A stretch of 64,000 nt of DNA, from positions 507,438,601 to 507,502,600 of the forward strand of contig NC_053035.3 of the NCBI RefSeq assembly GCF_002575655.3. Direction: 5' to 3'. This DNA comes from Aegilops tauschii subsp. strangulata (Eukaryota > Streptophyta > Magnoliopsida > Poales > Poaceae). The position numbers were made by a program, and so were the translations under genes. Below the pieces are notes generated by a model. It was not told where the DNA came from, searched no databases, and saw nothing but the letters and a program-made list of their open reading frames with translations. This document shows, in pieces, positions 47,415 through 59,597 of the stretch; the stretch's first letter is position 1; every line of letters begins with the position of its first letter.

Positions 47415-50400
47415 GGTCCCAAAGCGATTTCCATGGTTGTCGAACTCCAAGGTGCGCTTACATGTCGGTCATCAACAATCACAGTTTGGTCTGATTCTGG
47501 CACATTTCTTGGACTATTATTCAGTTTTGGGGTCCTGGAGGCATTTCCATGATTGACAAACACCAAGGTGCGTTTACGTGTCGGTCATCAACACTCACAT
47601 ATTTGGCCGATTCTTGTCCGTTTCATGCACTATTACTTAGCGTTTTGGGTACACAGAGCGATTTCCTCGATTTATGAACCCGGGGTGCGTTTATGTGTCC
47701 GTCGTCAACACTCACAGTTTGGTCCAATTCTGACCTGTTTCGTGGACTATTACTCACCGTTTTTGGGTCCCGAAGCGATTTCCATAGTTGTTGAACCCCA
47801 AGGTGTGATTACGTGTTGGTCATCAACACCCGCAGTTTTGGCCGATTCTGGCCCGTTTCATGGACTATTACTCACTGTTTTGGGGTCCCAAAGCAATTTC
47901 CATGGTTGTCGAACTCCAAGGTGCGCTTACGTGTCGGTCATAAAAAATCATAGTTTGGGCCGATTCTTGCCCGTTTCTTGGACTATTACTCAGTTTTGGG
48001 GTCCCGGAGTCATTTCCATGATTGACGAACCCCGGGGTGCGTTTACATGTCGGTCATCAACACACACATATTTGGCCGATTCGTGTCCATTTCATGCACT
48101 ATTACTCAGCGTTTTGGGGACCCGGAGCGATTTCCACGATTGATGAACCCCGATGTGCGTTTATGTGTCTGTCGTCAACACTCACAGTTTGGTCTAATTC
48201 TGACCTGTTTCGTGGACTATTACTCACCGTTTCGGGGTCCCGAAGCGATTTCCATAGTTGTTGAACCCCAATGTGTGCTTACGTGTTGGTCATCAACACT
48301 CGTAGTTTTGGCTGATTCTGGCCCGTTTCATGGACTATTACTCACTGTTTTGGGGTCCCTTGTCGAACTCCAAGGTGCGCTTACGTGTCGGTCATCAACA
48401 ATCACAGTTTTGGCCGATTCTGGCCCGTTTCTTGGACTATTACTCAGTTTTGGGGTCTCAGAGTCATTTCCATGATTGACGAACCCCGGGGTGCGTTTAC
48501 GTGTTGGTCATCAACACTCACATATTTGGCCAATTCTTGTCCGTTTCGTGCACTATTACTCAGGGTTTTGGGACCCAGAGCGATTTCCACGATTGACGAA
48601 CCCCGGGGTGCGTTTATGTGTCCGTCGTCAACACTCACAGGTTTGGCCAATTCTGACCCGTTTCATGGACTATTACTCACCGCTTTGGGGTCTTGAAGCG
48701 ATTTCCGTAGTTGTTGAAACCCAAGGTGTGCTTACGTGTTGGTCATCAACACTCGCAGTTTTGGCCGATTCTGGCCCGTTTCATGGACTATTACTCACCA
48801 TTTTGGGGTCCCAAAGCGATTTCCATGGTTGTCGAACTCCAAGGTGCGCTTACATGTCGGTCATCAACAATCACAGTTTGGTCCGATTCTGACACGTTTC
48901 TTGGACTATTACTCAGTTTTGGGGTCCTGGAGGCATTTCCATGATTGATTGACAAACACCGGGGTGCGTTTACGTGTCGGTCATCAAAACTCACATATTT
49001 GGCCGATTCTTGTCCGTTTCATGCACTATTACTTAGCGTTTTGGGTACACAGAGCGATTTCCTCGATTGATGAACCCGGGGTGTGTTTATGTGTCCGTCG
49101 TCAACACTCATAGTTTGGTCCAATTCTGACCTGTTTCGTGGACTATTACTCACCGTTTGGGGGTCCCAAAGCAATTTCCATAGTTGTTAAACTGCAAGGT
49201 GTGATTACGTGTTGGTCATCAACAACCGCAGTTTTGGCCGATTCTGGCCCGTTTCATGGACTATTACTCACCGTTTTGGGGTCCCAAAGCGATTTCCATG
49301 GTTGTCGAACTCCAAGGTGCGCTTACGTGTCGGTCATAAAAAATCACAGTTTGGGCCGATTCTTGCCCGTTTCTTGGACTATTACTCTGTTTTGGGGTCC
49401 CGGAGTCATTTCCACGATTGACGAACCCCGGGGTGCGTTTACGTGTCGGTCATCAACACACACATATTTGGCCGATTCGTGTACATTTCATGCACTATTA
49501 CTCAGCGTTTTGGGGACCTGGAGCGATTTCCATGATTGATGAACCGCGGTGTGCCTTTATGTGTCTGTCATCAACACTCACAGTTTGGTCTAATTCTGAC
49601 CTGTTTCGTGGACTATTACTCACCGTTTCGGGGTCCCGAATCGATTTCCATAGTTGTTGAACCCCAAGGTGTGCTTACGTGTTGGTCATCAACACTCACA
49701 GTTTTGGCCGATTCTGGCCCGTTTCGTGGACTATTACTCACTGTTTTGGGGTCCCTTGTCGAACTCCAAGGTGCGCTTACGTGTCGGTCATCAACAATCA
49801 CAGTTTTGGCCTATTCTGGCCCGTTTCATGGACTATTACTCACTGTTTTGGGGTCCCATAGCGATTTCCATGGTTGTCGAACTCCAAGATGCGCTTACGT
49901 GTCGGTCATCAACAATCACAGTTTGGGCCAATTCTTGCCCGTTTCTTGGACTATTACTCAATTTTGGGGTCCAGGAGTCATTTCCATGATTGGCGAAACA
50001 CAGGGTGCGTTTACGTGTCGGTCATCAACACTCACATATTTGGCCGATTCTTGTGCATTTCATGCACTATTACTCAGCATTTTGGGGACCCAAAGCAATT
50101 TCCACGATTGATGAACCCCGGGGTGCGTTTATGTGTCCGTCGTCAACACTCATAGTTTGGTCCAATTCTGACCTGTTTCGTGGACTTTTACTCACCGTTT
50201 GGGGGTCCCAAAGCAATTTTCATAGTTGTTAAACCCCAAGGTGTTCTTACGTGTTGGCTATCAACACTTGCAGTTTTGGCCGATTTTGGCCCGTTTCATG
50301 GACTATTGCTCACTGTTTTGGGGTCCCAAAGCGATTTCCACGGTTGTCGAACTCCAAGGTGCGCTTACGTGTCGGTCATCAACAATCACAGTTTGGTCCG

Positions 50401-52340
50401 ATTTTGCCTGTTTCTTGGACTATTACTCAGTTTTGGGGTCCCGGAGTCATTTCCATGATTGACGAACCCCGAGGTGCATTTACGTGTCGGTCATCAACAC
50501 TCACATATTTGGCCGATTATAGTCCGTTTCGTGCACTATTACTCAGCGTTTTGGGGACCCAGAGCTATTTCCACGATTGACGAACCCCGGGGCGCGTTTA
50601 TGTGCCAGTCGTCAACTCTCACAGTTTTGGCCAATTCTGACCCATTTGTTGGACTATTACTCACTGTTTTGGGGTCCCGAAGCGATTTCCATAGTTGTTG
50701 AACCCTAAGGTGTGCCTACGTGTTGGTCATCAACACTCACAGTTTTGGCCGATTCTGACCCGTTTCATGGACTATTACTCATTGTTTTATGGTCCCAAAG
50801 CGATTTCCATGGTTGTCGAACTCCAAGGTGCGCTTACGTGTCGGTCATCAACAATCACAGGTCTGGCCGATTCTGGCCCGTTTTTGGAATATTACTCTGT
50901 TTTGGGGTCTCGTAGTCATTTCCACGATTGACGAACCCCTGGGTGCGTTTACGTGTCGGTCATCAACAATCACATATTTGGCCGATTCATGTCCGTTTCA
51001 TGCACTATTACTCAACGTTTTGGGGACCGAGAGCGATTTCGACGATTCATGAACCCCGGGGTGCGTTTATGTGTCCGTCGTCAACACTCACAGTTTGCTC
51101 CAATTCTGACCTGTTTCATGGACTATTACTCACCGTTTTGGCGTCCCGAAGCGATTTCCATAGTTGTTGAACCCCAAGGTGTGCTTACGTGTTGGTCATC
51201 AACACCCGCAGTTTTGGCCGATTCTGGCCCGTTTCATGGACTATTACTCACTATTTTGGGGTCTCAAAGCGATTTCCATGGTTGTCGAACTCCAAGGTGC
51301 GCTTACGTGTCGGTCATGAAAAATCACAGTTTCGGCACATATTTGGCCGATTATAGTTCGTTTCGTGCACTATTACTCAACATTTTGGGGACCTAGAGCT
51401 ATTTTCACGATTGACGAACCCCGGGGTGCGTTTATGTGTCAGTCGTCAACACTCACAGTTTGGTCCAATTCTGACCTGTTTCGTGGGACTATTACTCACC
51501 GTTTTGGGGTCCCGAAGCAATTTCCGTAGTTGTTGAACCACAAGGTGTGCTTACGTGTTGGTCATCAACACTCACAGTTTTGCCCGATTCTGGCCCATTT
51601 CATGCACTATTGCTCACTGTTTTATGGTCCCAAAGCGATTTCCATGGTTGTCGAACTCCAAGGTGCGCTTACGTGTCGGTCATTAACAATCACAGGTTGG
51701 GCCGATTCTGGCCCGTTTCTTGGAATATTACTTTGTTTTGGGGTCTCGTAGTCATTTCCACGATTGACGAACCCCGGGGTGCGTTTACGTGTGGGTCATC
51801 AACACTCACATATTTGGCCGATTCATGTCTGTTTCATGCACTGTTACTCAACGTTTTGGGGACCTAGAGCGATTTCTACGATTCATGAACCCCGGGGTGC
51901 GTTTATTTGTCTCTCGTCAATACTCACAGTTTGATCCAATTCTGATCTGTTTCGTGGACTATTACTCACCGTTTTGGGGTCCCGAAGCGATTTCCGTAGT
52001 TGTTGAACCCCAAGGTGTGCTTACGTGTTGGTCATCAACACCCGCAGTTTTGGCCGATTCTGGCCCGTTTCATGAACTATTACTCACTATTTTGGGGTCC
52101 CAAAGCGATTTCCATGGTTGTCGAACTCCAAGGTGCGCTTACGTGTCGGTCATGAAAAATCACAGTTTGGGCACATATTTGGCCGATTCTTGTCCGTTTC
52201 ATGCACTATTACTCAGCGTTTTGGGGACCCAGAGCAATTTCTACGATTGATGAACCACGGGGTGCATTTATGTGTCCGTCGTCAACACTCACAGTTTGGT
52301 CCAATTCTGACCTGTTTCGTGGACTATTACTCACTGTTTT
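47415..52340 (+). repeat. pSc119.2-type satellite array, block 3 and array edge
   Basis: It resumes with the B monomer expected after the A monomer at 32589. To about 49700 it follows the A-B-C-D tetramer order, with the ~1396-bp markers seen in the other blocks (48360 and 49756; 47548 and 48945). From about 49700 to 52340 monomers are more variable. They include hybrid B/C monomers where GCACATATTTGG follows CACAGTTT (51335 and 52171). The array stops inside a monomer at 52340. Confidence 0.88.
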
Positions 52341-52984
52341 GAACTGAATCTCGCAAATGCTTTTGGCCTTCATATGCCTCTTATCTAGAAAATTCAAGTC
52401 CCTTTCCGTTATGCTATTATGCCTCCCCACAAAATTCTTGGATCCCTCTCTCTTGCTACTTAACATGCTGTGCAAGTGTACAACTTATACGTGAATACAC
52501 TAGAAAAACATGATATGCTTTATTTGTTCTCGTATAAATCCAACAAAGTAGTAAATGCACTTGTCTTACATATATCAGACAGAGTGGGGTAACCTCTGCA
52601 AATAAACAGCAGGCAATTTGCCTTCACTAGCAATGGTTCTGCATATAGATACAAAAAATGTTCGATCTTTGCGCGTTATTTTATAACCTGTAAGACAGAA
52701 TTTCATGTGCTGCTCTGTTCTCCAAATATTGGTATACAACTGATGTGATCCTTCGTCGAATAGTTTTAAACTTGTTTAGCTCATTTGCCATGGTAAAGAA
52801 CTAAAGATAGGCTGTTTCATCGTCTTTCACTAAGTAATCATGAAATGTCAGCTTTATTTTACAGCTTTAAAGATACAAATCTTTGTGCTTCTTTTGATGT
52901 AGATAGGAATAGTGCATACATGGCTTTGCAGAGTCAATTTTTGCCCTTTTATCGCATCAAAACTTACCACATACTATTATGTGA
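52341..52984. other. Low-copy DNA at the array edge, no recognised gene
   Basis: AT-rich. A minus-strand open stretch (about 52341-52475) encodes MLSSKREGSKNFVG and RDLNFLDKRHMKAKS segments that look exon-like by composition, but I do not recognise the family. It reads on into satellite, so it is not an intact gene. Confidence 0.4.
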
Positions 52985-53214
52985 CGCTTTCGCTACGAGG
53001 GGCTTAAGCAGGAGCATGATAAGAAGGTGGGGCTGCTAACGAAGCAGGAGGTGAGGGGTGTGGACTACCTCAAGATGGAGAAGAACGGGATGGAGATGGA
53101 GAGCCTCGAGTCCAAGATGCTGGTGGCCACCCAGTCCATCGACACCACCACCTCCGAGATCATCAGGCTCAGAGAATCAGAGCTATTCCCTCAGCTACTT
53201 GAGCTGGTTGCTGG
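52985..53214 (+). pseudogene. Exon fragment of a DUF632 (NRG2/REL2-like) protein gene
   Basis: An open stretch encodes GLKQEHDKKVGLL, VDYLKMEKNGMEME and ESLESKMLVATQS, followed by SEIIRLRESELFPQLLEL. This spacing of coiled-coil-like residues and the ELFPQLLEL motif fit the DUF632 domain of plant DUF630/DUF632 proteins (nuclear regulators such as NRG2 and rice REL2). A stop lies just upstream (52982-52984). A plausible splice donor (GG/GTCAGT) follows at 53215, so it looks like an internal exon. I find no neighbouring exon of the same gene. It is probably a gene fragment, and the family call rests on memory. Confidence 0.62.
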
Positions 53215-54576
53215 GTCAGTACCACACTACCATCACTCCTCACTCATTCATTTACCGTATGCATCCAGTACTGGTACCTCACATGTCTCACTACTTCCTG
53301 TATCTGTCGTTTTTTGCATAGTACTACTTGCATATGCATGGTCAAGAAATAAATAAATATAAGCTTGATGATATAGCTAGGCTGGACATATGAACCACGG
53401 AAAGGAGCTTCCCACATGAGGCCTGTGATAACAGCAGTGCCATTTGTTCTTTGCTGTTTTGATCCTGCCAACCACTGATTCAGACCATGCATGCTGCTGT
53501 TTCTCTTTGGTCCTCATGTAAATGCACCCTTGGCACTGTAGCAAGTCAACACTCACTGGTTTGCAAGGATGTCATTTACATCTAGTTGAACCAACATTGA
53601 AGGAAATCTTAGTTCTTAGGCGTGTTACTTTCGAATCACCGGCATTAGTTCTTTGTACCACTAGCATATTGATAACATTAGTTACAATATTTCCCACTAG
53701 CCACAATGAACATAGCACAATCTATGCACAACACAATACATACGGTTATTGAACTAAAATCAATCAATGTCCTGAGTATTTAATACAAACAAAGGTAATC
53801 CCCTAAGCATAAGTAACATGAGAAGAAACCATGTGAGAATATGCAGAACTCGTACCTGTATCTGATCTTTGTTACAGCAGTGATATTTCAAACAGTCCAG
53901 CAGGCCTCTTTCTTAATGCTTTTCTTGTGATTTTGTGTCAACAGACTTAGGAGACACCCAAGAGCTTGATGATCAATGGCTATGTAAAACTTGACGAGCA
54001 TTTTACTTGAATAGGGAAACAGACTAGGCAGGATTTCAGTCGACTGTTGGGGTAACAGTGTAGTAAAGTGAGCAACCAAACTATCAGAAGAAACTGTACA
54101 GTAAACAAACAAATACGAGTGATTCAAATTTCAAATATATTTTATAGACACTTGTCAAATCTGATGTACAATGGCAAACATGATGGTTATAATATATCCA
54201 AATAACAATATCCTCTCTAAGAGTTTAACTCAAAAGTGCATTTTTGAATCCAAAGTAGCTAGCATAAAGTGAAAGGTTGTTGATTGGCCCAAAGTTCTTT
54301 TCTCTACAAAAGAGTGTAATCTTAACCAATGATTGTTTCCAACATGCAAGGACGTGACCACACAAATTTATATATCTTAATCTCATATGCTATCAAGCTT
54401 TTCAAGTGCAGTTACCAAGCACCGCTTTTATTTAAGGAAGAAGTTGCTGATTTTTTTATTTAAATAGTTGATACCTAACTAGGTGAACGAGAAAATTTCT
54501 TTTCCCTATTCGTGCATGTTTGCTAGTACTATTTGGTTGAACTGATGCAATTTGCGTACTAACAAGTTTTCACTTT
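53215..54576. other. AT-rich intergenic or intron-like DNA
   Basis: No gene, RNA or element supported. Open frames here are short and lack motifs. Confidence 0.5.
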
Positions 54577-54790
54577 CGCGACGTGGGCGCAGAGGTGATC
54601 GACGCTGACTAGCACGACCCGGTGGCGCTGTGCTCTTCAACCACTCGGAGACGGACTTCGCCGTGAAGCCTGGTTGCCATGTCGCACAGATGATCGTCCA
54701 GGTGATTTCGACGCCGGAGGTCGCCGAGGTGTGGAGGACCTTGACGCCATCGTCCGGGGGAGGGAGGATTCGAGTCCACCAACGTCTGAA
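54577..54790 (+). pseudogene. dUTPase (dUTP diphosphatase) C-terminal fragment, broken
   Basis: The enzyme hydrolyses dUTP to dUMP and keeps uracil out of DNA. In frame from 54577 it reads RDVGAEVIDAD and then a stop where a Tyr is expected. In the next frame it reads FNHSETDFAVKPG, then VAQMIVQVISTPEVAEV, the conserved trimer core of the family. The usual GDR after KP is GCH. A 2-bp insertion near 54730 and a missing G near 54760 break the C-terminal glycine-rich motif (RGEGGF type). Only the last third of the ~150-residue enzyme domain is present. An AG acceptor-like site upstream suggests a genomic exon copy rather than a processed one. Confidence 0.82.
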
Positions 54791-55036
54791 CTCTGAGCCT
54801 AGGTAGATACATCTAGAGAAGTGGTCTGTTTAGGTTGGTGGTAGACCACTAGGGAAGGTACCCACCTTATGATAATGGTTGTGTGTATCTGATGTTAAAT
54901 CGAATCTTGAGATGGTTCTGTGACATGTTAAATGGAATATTGAGATGGTTCAGTGACATTCGTTTGTTTTGCATTGGACGTATTGCCATTCATGAATACT
55001 ACATCTAATTTTTATTTTTTTAATTCCTAAATTGTT
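54791..55036. other. 3'-flank of the dUTPase fragment
   Basis: Probably old 3' untranslated sequence. A ~34-bp direct repeat (TTGAGATGGTTC-GTGACAT type) occurs near 54905-54960. Nothing else is recognised. Confidence 0.4.
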
Positions 55037-55289
55037 AGTAGTAGCGTGGGGAGGAAACTGAGCGCTACTAGTATATAGGATACTAGTAGCGTTGGTTTTT
55101 TACCCATGCTACTACTATTTCATTAATAGTAGCGCGTGTACGTAATAGCAGCAGCGTGGGTGGCACACGCTACTACTAACAAAGTTAGTAGTAGCGCGGG
55201 TTTAACCCACGCTACTACTAACTATTAGCTGTAGCGCGATACTAGTAGCGCGGGTACCCGCGCTGCTAGTAGCACTTTTCCTAGTAGTG
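55037..55289 (-). mobile_element. CACTA-type transposon terminus with subterminal repeats
   Basis: The minus strand begins CACTACTAGGAAAAGTGCTA at 55289, a typical Triticeae CACTA end. It is followed inward by many short repeats of TAGTAGTAGCGCGGG and its inverse, the subterminal binding-site pattern of this superfamily. The opposite terminus is not visible, so this is a remnant. Confidence 0.75.
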
Positions 55290-55299
55290 TCATATCCTC

Positions 55300-55475
55300 G
55301 TTGTTCTCATCTTGTTTATCCTAAGTTGTTGGTGCACTTAGTGAGCCTATTTATATTTAGGATTTATGCTTAAAAGTATCCGCTTAGTTTATTTCCGCAT
55401 TAGGATATAGCCAAATCCGTAAAAGATTTTAAAACGCCTATTCACCCCCCTCTAGGCGACATCGTGGTCCTTTCA
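55300..55475 (+). repeat. Fragment of an LTR (3' end)
   Basis: The stretch ending ACCCCCCTCTAGGCGAC, then GGTCCTTTCA at 55475, resembles the ends of several grass Copia LTRs. No primer site, internal region or partner LTR is visible. Confidence 0.55.
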
Positions 55476-56004
55476 GAGGGCGTGTTTTAGTCGCGGCCGA
55501 AGGGGAAGACACGGCTTCCATAACCTCTCAAACACCACCGTCGGCGGTACGCCTTCACCGGCCGTGGGCATCGGCACGGGCCCGGGAACGCCAGACCTTC
55601 TGCTGCATCCTCAAGGGGCGCTCGCCAAGGAAGCTCGCTCAAGCAGATCGACAACAGCGACGATGGCAAGATCCTGGTTTATGGTTAATTGTATCCAGCT
55701 CTACTGATACATGTTTAGACTGTTGTATATGATGAATCCTATACTTTACTAAAAAATTAATTTGGTCATTGTTAGTTATCACACTTGCTGTTGTTGGTCC
55801 TTTCACTTAACATGTTCGTTGTCTTGTCATGTTCTTCTGGGCTATGGATTTATAATGATTTAATGCTTACAGTTGGAATTGATTTGGTTTGCCCTATCCT
55901 AGCAACCGTCCCTACTGGCATCCAATACTTTTTCCTTTTTTTACTTGATTATATCTTGCTAATTTTGCCTTTTTTACTTTATTTGTTTGCAGCCATCTAG
56001 GAAG
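55476..56004. other. Unrecognised stretch with a GC-rich segment
   Basis: 55490-55675 is GC-rich and exon-like in composition but gives no recognisable protein in any frame. The rest is AT-rich. Confidence 0.4.
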
Positions 56005-56086
56005 AGGACGACATCGACGATTTGTTGTGTTCAGAGATCTAGGACGACATCGATGATTTGTTGTGTTCAGAGATCTAGGACGACAT
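56005..56086 (+). repeat. 36-bp tandem repeat, 2.3 copies
   Basis: AGGACGACATCGA(C/T)GATTT plus 16 bases is repeated at 56005-56040 and 56041-56076, with a partial third copy to 56086. The unit length of 12 codons, and the downstream IEPDHD reading, hint at the acidic linker of the Hip-like gene below, but stops interrupt it. Confidence 0.85.
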
Positions 56087-56484
56087 CCATCGAGCCCGAC
56101 CATGACTGCCACCACCATAACGCGCCCCACAAGGTACCCTGCTCTAGATGGCTGGATTGTTACCTTACATACAGCCCAGTATTATGCTCTTTTTTTCCAC
56201 ACTCCACTGAAATGTTATAGTCTAGCTATTTCATAATTACCTTACAACCAAGGATGTTATTTTTTTCGTTCTTCTTTAATAATTCGTCAAGCCTCTTAGT
56301 GTTATAGCCTAGTTGTTCTTTAATAACCATGTTAGTGTGGCAACTTCCTATGTCAATTTTTGCTTCCTTATGTTGGATGAATGAATCCACTCTCTGGAAC
56401 AATTCATGGATGATCTGCATTTAATTACTGCCCCTGTGACTAGCACCTACTAGCTGAGTTGTTGAATGCTTTTCTTCTATGCAG

Positions 56485-56884
56485 CATCTGTGCTTATCAA
56501 AATGAAGAAGCCATCCGTCATGCGAAGGCTGCTCTAGAGGTGATGATTCTGTTCCCCTTCTGCCGCTTTGGTTTACTGTCCTCTTCTGTTTCATGCACCA
56601 TACATGTGTGTGGGGCCTAGATGCAGAGTTTTCTACTGGAGTATAAAGGGATGGGTTAAGTATGCAGCAGTTATATTGATTGCAAGCAGGACATGATGCT
56701 CTTTATCTGATTACCCATCCTTCTATTATGTATTTCCCTCAGATCAACCCAGACTCTGCAAAAGTCTACAAGACTCATGGAATGCCTAACGCTATGCTTG
56801 GCAAGTGGGAGGAAGCTGCTTGCGATCTACATTCCGCGTCAAACATCAACTATGATGATGTGATCAATGCGTGCTTGAGAAGGT
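56485..56884 (+). pseudogene. Hsp70-interacting protein (Hip/FAM10-like) TPR gene fragment
   Basis: Hip is a cytosolic co-chaperone that binds the Hsp70 ATPase domain through TPR repeats. Two exon-like pieces match it. 56485-56539 reads ASVLIKMKKPS, then after a frame change AKAAL, ending at a GTGATG donor-like site. 56743-56884 starts after a CAG acceptor and reads INPDSAKVYKTHGMPNAM, then LGKWEEAACDLHSASNI. These are the second and third TPR helices in the right order, with an intron between them. The frameshift in the first piece and the lack of the N- and C-terminal exons point to a decayed partial gene. Confidence 0.75.
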
Positions 56885-57461
56885 GGGATGTTGCTACAGT
56901 AACTATGTTGTCTATGTATGTTACACAATGCACATGCTCATATTTTTCAGATCCACTACTGTGCTTGATATGGTTAAAACTTTGGATGCCTGATGCATAT
57001 GTTTGTTACTCGGTTTGAACATTGAACAAATTTCCTGCTCTCTATTTCTCTCTGCACATGAGTAGTAATTAGTTTGTTAGGTTTGAGTGATGGGATCATG
57101 ATCCGGGAACTAATTATTTCCTCCGTGGCAGGAGTAATTTTTTAATTCAGGTCGGCAAAGCGGCCGGTAAAAGGTGGAAGAGCGAATCGGTAAGTGTTCG
57201 TTGCCTAGGAAGCTTCTGATTAATTCCACCTTGTTAGGTTTGGCTAATATGTTGATGATTTGTCGATGCGTGTGCTGGCATGTGAGTTATGTGGCTTTCC
57301 TTTTTTTCCAGGAAAAAGGCGCCCTATGCGCGACCTTCTCTTCATCCATCCATCCATCCGTCCTTCCTTCTTTCCCCTGGTTCGGGAGCATTCTTGGACT
57401 GCAGGTTTCTTGCTCCACATTTTCTTGTGCTTAATTGTGTCTTGAAAGAAATCCAGCAGTT
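56885..57461. other. AT-rich low-copy DNA
   Basis: No recognised gene. A CATC run lies at about 57342-57360. Confidence 0.4.
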
Positions 57462-57799
57462 ACACTAATAAGTTGGGTTATACTAATTTTCCAGCTTGCT
57501 CTTTTACTTTAGTATATATATCAGTGTTTAATATGTTGGTGTGCCTTTTTTGCTTCTTATATATATCAGTGTATAATGTCTGGTTCACTAGTTGTGACCA
57601 AATCAAACTAGTGACTGAGCAATTATATATACACTAATAAGTTGGGTTATACCAATTTTCCAGCTTGCTCTTTTAGTTTAGTATATATGTTAGTGTTTAA
57701 TAAGTTGATGTGCCTTTTTTACTTCTTATATATGTCAGTGTATAATTTCTGGTTCACTAGTTGTGACCAAATCAAACTAGTGACTGAGCAATTATATTT
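57462..57799 (+). repeat. 169-bp tandem duplication
   Basis: 57462-57630 is repeated at 57631-57799 (both begin ACACTAATAAGTTGGG and end GAGCAATTATAT) with a few mismatches. Confidence 0.92.
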
Positions 57800-58814
57800 G
57801 TGAGAAATGATGTTTCCTCTCACCTTGTTCATTTTCTGACTCGTGACATGGAATCTGCAGAACATCTGATTCCTGCGTTCTTTTTGCTGGTTGCACCCAT
57901 CTGATTCCTTCATCTCTCTCTGTGTGTTGCGGACGGCAAGGGCCTATAATCTCCTCCAATTTGAAGTGCTGGCTTGTGCATTTCCTGTTATTCTGAACGA
58001 CGCCACAGAGAAATGTGGTGAATCATCTCTGGCATATTAACCCATGCCTCAGTCGTTGAGGATTTGTTGATGCTCATTCTGATCCAAGCTGTCTTCTGAG
58101 AATTCTTGATGTGTGTCACGACCTGAAGGTTTGTACAGACACAGTAACATCGACAGTGGTCAAAGTTCACCATCAACTTTTTTGCAACTCCAGTGCATTT
58201 TATATCTGGAAGTTAGGTGCAGTATTTTGCTCTTTACAACTACAACAAACAGTAAGCTTTTCCTCAAGGAATAAACCATTAATGTTGCTGGTGTACCTTG
58301 CACAATGATCACCCCATACACTTCTGATATAGAATATTTGGTTATTGGCACCATATGAAACTGTAATGCTGTAATGTAATCTCAATATTTTGCCATCTTG
58401 TGTTTCATTCATTCAAATTTTATTTCCATTTGAAACAGATCCTGTTTGTTGTCCTCGAGTCCACTCCATTCACATTTAGCATTAGACTGGCGGCTGCTGC
58501 TTGTAGGAAAGATGATAGCCATCTTGAAAAATGACTCACTTAGTATACAAATATTTTTTGACTTCTGCCTGTCACTTTCTGCTGGGTGTGGGTGGTAATG
58601 GCACTAATTTGTAATGCAATGTTTCCTTCCTGTACTACTAAAACCTGCTTCTTCTTAGCCAAAGTAGTACATCAGGCTTGTATTAACTTGTGTCAATTGC
58701 ATTAACTTGTAGCCTAGTCACTGCAGTCTTAATATGCAAGTCCTTTTATCTTCTCTGTGATGTCATGCACCTTTGGGTCTAGTTATTAAAGACCTTATGC
58801 TCATATTTCTTTTT
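57800..58814. other. AT-rich low-copy DNA
   Basis: No gene or element supported. Confidence 0.4.
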
Positions 58815-58880
58815 ACTCCCTCTTTTTCCATAAATGTGACACTGTTTTGTATCTAAATACTTGACACATACAAGTTTGAG
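58815..58880 (+). mobile_element. Possible Stowaway MITE end
   Basis: TACTCCCTCTTTTTCCATAA resembles the TA-flanked CTCCCTCCGT-type terminal repeat of Triticeae Stowaway elements. The matching opposite end is not found, so this is at most a remnant. Confidence 0.45.
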
Positions 58881-58963
58881 GGCATTATCCTAAACCCCTG
58901 CTATGATTTATCCATCTCTGCTACTTTGTTACTTGTGCTTAATTGAGATGTTACTCAAGGGTA

Positions 58964-59235
58964 GTGTTTGGGCCAGCATATATAAAGGATATGGTCGCTT
59001 GCTTAAATATGTGTGTTTACTCAAAACTGTCAAAATATCTAGAAAGAGAGTGAACTCACTTCACAGATTCTTTCAATCTTCAATTGTTTTGGTTTTTGAG
59101 TGTTTGGGCCAGCATATATAAAGGATATGGTCGCTTACTTAAATATGTGTGTTTACTCAAAACTGTCAAAATATCTAGAAAGAGAGTGAACTCACTTCAC
59201 AGATTCTTTCAATCTTCAATGGTTTTGGTTTTTGC
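58964..59235 (+). repeat. 136-bp tandem duplication
   Basis: 58964-59099 is repeated at 59100-59235 (GTGTTTGGGCCAGCATATAT start) with very few differences. Confidence 0.93.
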
Positions 59236-59381
59236 ATTACAGATTCTTTCAATTATATTGCTCTGATTGATCATTTACTGTTGCTAATTGATCCTCTACT
59301 GTCCTCTATTGATGCTGATTCTTTAGACTAACCCATCTCTTGGAAATCTGGGCTGATTCCAGATTCTTCCAAGTGCTAGCC

Positions 59382-59597
59382 AGCTCCAAACGCAAAGCGT
59401 CTTCATTTGGAAGATGCAACATTCTACCAGAATCCATTCTCCTACTCTTTTTCTTGTACTGTATGTCAGCCATTCTTCACACATTGCTCAGCTCCAAACG
59501 CAAAGCGTCTTCATTTGGAAGATGCAACATTCTACCAGAATCCATTCTCCTACTCTTTTTCTTGTACTGTATGTCAGCCATTCTTCACACATTGCTC
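59382..59597 (+). repeat. 108-bp perfect or near-perfect tandem duplication
   Basis: 59382-59489 is repeated at 59490-59597 (AGCTCCAAACGCAAAGCGTC start). I see no difference between the copies. Confidence 0.94.
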
